Positions 32,806 to 35,482 of a DNA stretch of 35,482 nt are shown here, one piece after another (positions within the stretch are counted from its first letter, which is position 1; each line of letters starts with the position of its first letter). A program made the position numbers and the translations under genes. The DNA is taken from positions 1-35,482 of the forward strand of contig CAMGHE010000010.1 of the NCBI GenBank assembly GCA_946055775.1, given 5' to 3'. The DNA is from an uncultured Bacteroidales bacterium. GTDB taxonomy: Bacteria; Bacteroidota; Bacteroidia; Bacteroidales; Bacteroidaceae. The notes under the pieces were generated by a model. That model ran no database searches, was not told the origin of the DNA, and saw nothing but the letters and a program-made list of their open reading frames with translations.

Positions 32806-35139
32806 TTAGTCTTCTAGGGTGATGTCTTTATCGCTGGCATGAACGTCAATCCAATCGGCCACGGTGCAGGTGATGTTTTCTATGCCCTTCTTGCTGATGA
32901 AGAAGGTATAGATGTAGCGGTGGTTAGGCAGCCAGTGGGTGATGGGGGTAGAAGAGCCCTGCGGCGTAATCGTGCTCAGGTCTTCGATGCAGTAGTACAG
33001 GTTGTCGTCGGGCGTCTGAATCTTGATGGCCACCTTGCCTGTCTTGGCGTTACCACGGCTGAGGGTCTGGGGCACGACGCGCCAGGAGAAGGCATTGGTC
33101 ACTGTCGGGTTGGTTGCAAAGAACGTTGCGGGCGTATTTCCCGGCGACGTCAGCAGTTGTGTTTCCGTCGCATAGTCGGCCGGCGCTACTGCCTTCACAA
33201 AGCCGTTGCCCATCTTGACCTGACCATTGCGGGCAAACTGGTAGAGGGTGACGGTGGTAAACTGCTGGGCAGGGTCCTTGGTGCTGTCATAGAGTTTGAC
33301 GCCGCCATCAGCCTCAGACTTCGTCTTGACGATGACCTGTATCTCGCTCAGCATGTGGAACTCCTGGATGGCGATGGTGCCCGTCGTCGAGCCGATGGCC
33401 TTGTAAATGATGTCCGTGTAGCCTTCGTTGGTGCCTTCAGTGATGTTATATTTTGATGCGGCCTTATCTGTGCCAGAGTAGTTCTTCAGCGGGGCACCCC
33501 AGTGTGGGTCGGTGCTGGAGGCAGCGCCGTCGTGGATGGTGAAGTAGTCGTCCGTAGCATCGCTTGTGCCCAAAATGGCCGTACCCTTATTCACCGTGCG
33601 GAAGTGGTAGAAGGTTCGGTTGTCCTCGAAGTACCAGTTCGTCTTCCAGTTCTTAGAGGTTGCGTAGTCATCGGCTTTTGAAAGCGAGCCGTCCGTCGTC
33701 GTGGCCTTGTCGGTATAGTTGCCGCTCCACTCATAGTTCTCGTAGGCGTCAGCCGAGGGCGTCGTCTGGCTGGTGTGGATGCCGCCGGCATCTTTCGGCA
33801 GGCGGTACAGGTCAAAGTTGTCACAGGCTGTGCCCTTCGTGTCCTTGAGACCGAGGGTGACGTACGAGTTGTACAGGGGCTTCTCGGCGGCCGTCACGTC
33901 CAGCCAGTCGGCTACGGTGGCCGTCAACGACTCTACCTTGGTCTTATTGACGGTGATGGTCAGCACATAGTTCTTGCCCTGCTCCATGGTGTAACAAGTC
34001 GTTTCGGAATCGCTCAAACCATTGCCAGGGGCAGCCTCTTTGAGGGCCTTGAAGATGAGGTCCTGCGTGATATAATAGGTATTGTCATCGATGGTGAACT
34101 GCAGGACGTTTGTGGGGTCGCCATTGTTGAAGGCGTAGCCCGGCAGCATCTGCATAGAGGTGGTGTACGAGGCGTAGAGGGTGGAGCCACTGGGGCGTAC
34201 CACCGTCGGCTGGGTGGTGATGGTTGGTGTGGGAGTGACGCCTTCCCATTGCCCTGTCGAGACGTCCAGTGTGCCCGAGTACTTCATATATTTGGCCTGT
34301 ACACCGGCTGAGCTGAGCTCAAAGTTGTTGGTGGCATCGAAGCCCTTGCCGCTCTTGATGGTGATGGTCAGTCGCGACAGACTATGGTTGAAGATAAGGT
34401 GGCCCTTGTCAAACTTGCCTGGCGACGTGGGGTCGAGAGGGTCCGACAGCGAAAAGCGCATACGGTCCTGGGTGAACACATTGGGGGCAGTCAGCGCTGC
34501 GTCGATGTTGGGCACGTATGCACTGCTGCTGAAATTCCACACATAGCGGCCAGCCTCTCCGGTCGTGGCGTCCTTGCGGATATTCCGGCTATATACCAGG
34601 TCCTCGTTCTCAAGAGTGGTGGCGTTCTGAGTAGTAGCGACCGTCCATTGTATCTTGTTGTCCTCTGCTGTGGTGGTCCATCCAGAGTCCGGTCCCTTCA
34701 GTTTGTTTTCTACCAGCAGACCGGCATCGTTCTTATTCGGAATGGCCACGGCAAAGACCGAGAGATGGGCGTTACGGCCGAAGGCATCGTCCCAGTAGCG
34801 GATGTAGGCGTTGTCCTGGCCCACGGTAGAGTATTTCTTGTCGCCCACCTTGGTGTTGGCTACGGCCAGCGTCTTGGTGTAGCGGTGGTTACCCGTGGCA
34901 GCCTCGTTGTTATCGCTCTGTATGCGCATCAGGATGCGTGTCGGGGCAGTAAAGCCATCGTATGTGGGGGTCAACGGGGCACGTTTCATCGTCCCGGTCG
35001 CATTGTCGCCCAGGCCCACAGAGAGGTTGATCATTTCGCCTTCCCCGCTGGGTGTGGTGCTTTCTGCCATGTCGCTGTCGGAGCACGACGTGGCCAAAAG
35101 GGTGGTGGCGAGAGCCGCCAAATAGAGGAACTGTTTCAT
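32806..35139 (-). CDS. Two-module fimbrillin-like lipoprotein
   Basis: The first complete gene of the array (in transcription order) encodes 777 residues. The signal peptide MKQFLYLAALATTLLATSC gives lipid Cys19, followed by SDSD. Arg53 in TMKRAPLTP is the candidate processing site. Module 1 has NAYIRYWDDAFGRNAHLSVFA, LENEDLVYSRN, FNHSLSRLTITIKSGKGFD near 248 and LTATVADWLDV near 411. Module 2 has TNWYFEDNRTFYHFRTVNKG, FHMLSEIQVIVKTKSEADG near 596 and ITCTVADWIDV near 763. The messenger upstream of the start is A-rich with AAGG, usual for Bacteroidetes initiation. Surface-exposed pilin-like subunit by inference. Confidence 0.87.
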   Translation of the reverse strand: MKQFLYLAALATTLLATSCSDSDMAESTTPSGEGEMINLSVGLGDNATGTMKRAPLTPTYDGFTAPTRILMRIQSDNNEAATGNHRYTKTLAVANTKVGDKKYSTVGQDNAYIRYWDDAFGRNAHLSVFAVAIPNKNDAGLLVENKLKGPDSGWTTTAEDNKIQWTVATTQNATTLENEDLVYSRNIRKDATTGEAGRYVWNFSSSAYVPNIDAALTAPNVFTQDRMRFSLSDPLDPTSPGKFDKGHLIFNHSLSRLTITIKSGKGFDATNNFELSSAGVQAKYMKYSGTLDVSTGQWEGVTPTPTITTQPTVVRPSGSTLYASYTTSMQMLPGYAFNNGDPTNVLQFTIDDNTYYITQDLIFKALKEAAPGNGLSDSETTCYTMEQGKNYVLTITVNKTKVESLTATVADWLDVTAAEKPLYNSYVTLGLKDTKGTACDNFDLYRLPKDAGGIHTSQTTPSADAYENYEWSGNYTDKATTTDGSLSKADDYATSKNWKTNWYFEDNRTFYHFRTVNKGTAILGTSDATDDYFTIHDGAASSTDPHWGAPLKNYSGTDKAASKYNITEGTNEGYTDIIYKAIGSTTGTIAIQEFHMLSEIQVIVKTKSEADGGVKLYDSTKDPAQQFTTVTLYQFARNGQVKMGNGFVKAVAPADYATETQLLTSPGNTPATFFATNPTVTNAFSWRVVPQTLSRGNAKTGKVAIKIQTPDDNLYYCIEDLSTITPQGSSTPITHWLPNHRYIYTFFISKKGIENITCTVADWIDVHASDKDITLED

Positions 35140-35276
35140 ATCGCCTTGTGTTTTTTTGTTGCTTATGGTGGTTGTTTTGTTTTTTGTTTGGTGTCGCGGG
35201 TGGCAGCGCGGTTTCGACGCGTCTTCGCTTTTAACGCGTTTTCTTGGCGGCGCGTTCTCGCTTTTGCCCCGCCCCC
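35140..35276. other. Largest gap inside the array, A-rich leader and near-direct repeat
   Basis: The 137-bp spacer has a near-direct 15-bp repeat (35218-35232 and 35251-35265, CGCGT-CTCGCTTTT type with one transposition of bases). On the coding strand a long A-rich tract follows just before the start of the 777-residue gene. No TAnnTTTG box was found, so an internal promoter is unproven. Confidence 0.4.
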
Positions 35277-35482
35277 TTACTGTTCCAGGTCGGTGTCTAA
35301 ACTGCCTGTGACGTCCTCCCAGGGTACGAGGGAGGCGGTGAAGGTGAGGGCGAGTTTATCGGGTGTGCTACCCTCTGTGCCGAGCACGAGGTAGTAGGTG
35401 TAGATGAAACCTGACCGCCAGGTGTGTTTGGGGTGGTAGGTGCCATCCAGTTCGTATTCGATGGGCACGTCGGTGAACGTCT
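35277..35482 (-). CDS. Fimbrillin-like protein, C-terminal end (partial)
   Basis: The frame is open from the right edge to a TAA at 35277-35279, giving the last 67 or so residues of another array member. The sequence PKHTWRSGFIYTYYLVLGTEG followed by LALTFTASLVPWEDVTGSLDTDLEQ matches the terminal strands of the neighbours (W-x-x-G-x-x-Y-T-Y, then an alternating strand ending in W). Everything upstream, including its signal peptide and number of modules, lies outside the window. It shows the array continues beyond the sequence given. Confidence 0.75.
   Translation of the reverse strand, partial: TFTDVPIEYELDGTYHPKHTWRSGFIYTYYLVLGTEGSTPDKLALTFTASLVPWEDVTGSLDTDLEQ

Noticed and set aside
35218-35265. 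Two similar 15-bp segments in the 35140-35276 gap as a possible CRISPR or operator repeat
   Set aside because: There are only two imperfect copies in GC-biased sequence and no further units, too little for a CRISPR or a regulator site claim.

Overview
This window most resembles a member of the Bacteroidales, probably Prevotellaceae, with a fairly GC-rich genome. The reasons are type IX secretion genes (porU, porV) in the characteristic order next to ispF and a DUF3078 gene, promoter-like boxes of the Bacteroidetes type (TTG, about 20 bp, TAnnTTTG), a serine-type sulfatase, and a very large set of Mfa/FimA-like (fimbrillin) lipoprotein genes. The genus is inference.

Region 1 (1-6840, + strand) is a compact block: the end of a DUF3078 outer-membrane-type protein, a degenerate fumarylacetoacetate-hydrolase (FAH) family protein that seems to have lost its metal-binding residues, the T9SS sortase PorU, the T9SS outer-membrane protein PorV, and the isoprenoid enzyme IspF. 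Region 2 (6841-10022, + strand) holds pyruvate phosphate dikinase (ppdK) with its own promoter-like boxes and a strong hairpin terminator shared with the converging sulfatase. Region 3 (10156-11616, - strand) is a single exported or lipid-anchored sulfatase of the iduronate-2-sulfatase-like type. Region 4 (11617-12537) has no convincing gene but contains a perfect 14-bp hairpin and a small composite repeat element bounded by perfect 22-bp inverted repeats.

Region 5 (12538-35482, - strand) is the striking part: ten complete fimbrillin-like lipoprotein genes and the end of an eleventh, head to tail over about 23 kb, with gaps of 3 to 137 bp. They are read from high to low coordinates. All ten complete products have a lipoprotein signal peptide, mostly acidic residues just after the lipid cysteine (a surface-export signal), and an arginine followed by A, S or T 31-37 residues after that cysteine. 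That is where type V pilins such as FimA and Mfa1 are cut before donor-strand polymerisation. Four successive genes at the promoter-proximal end encode two fimbrillin modules in tandem. Three distal genes carry long GLUG-like or beta-helix-like tails that look like adhesive ends.

Taken together, the array looks like a type V pilus or surface-lipoprotein locus much larger than a typical fim or mfa operon, possibly a reservoir of variant subunits. No dedicated anchor subunit, protease, regulator or recombinase is visible in the window. The operon start lies beyond 35482. The link between the array and the T9SS genes is proximity only.
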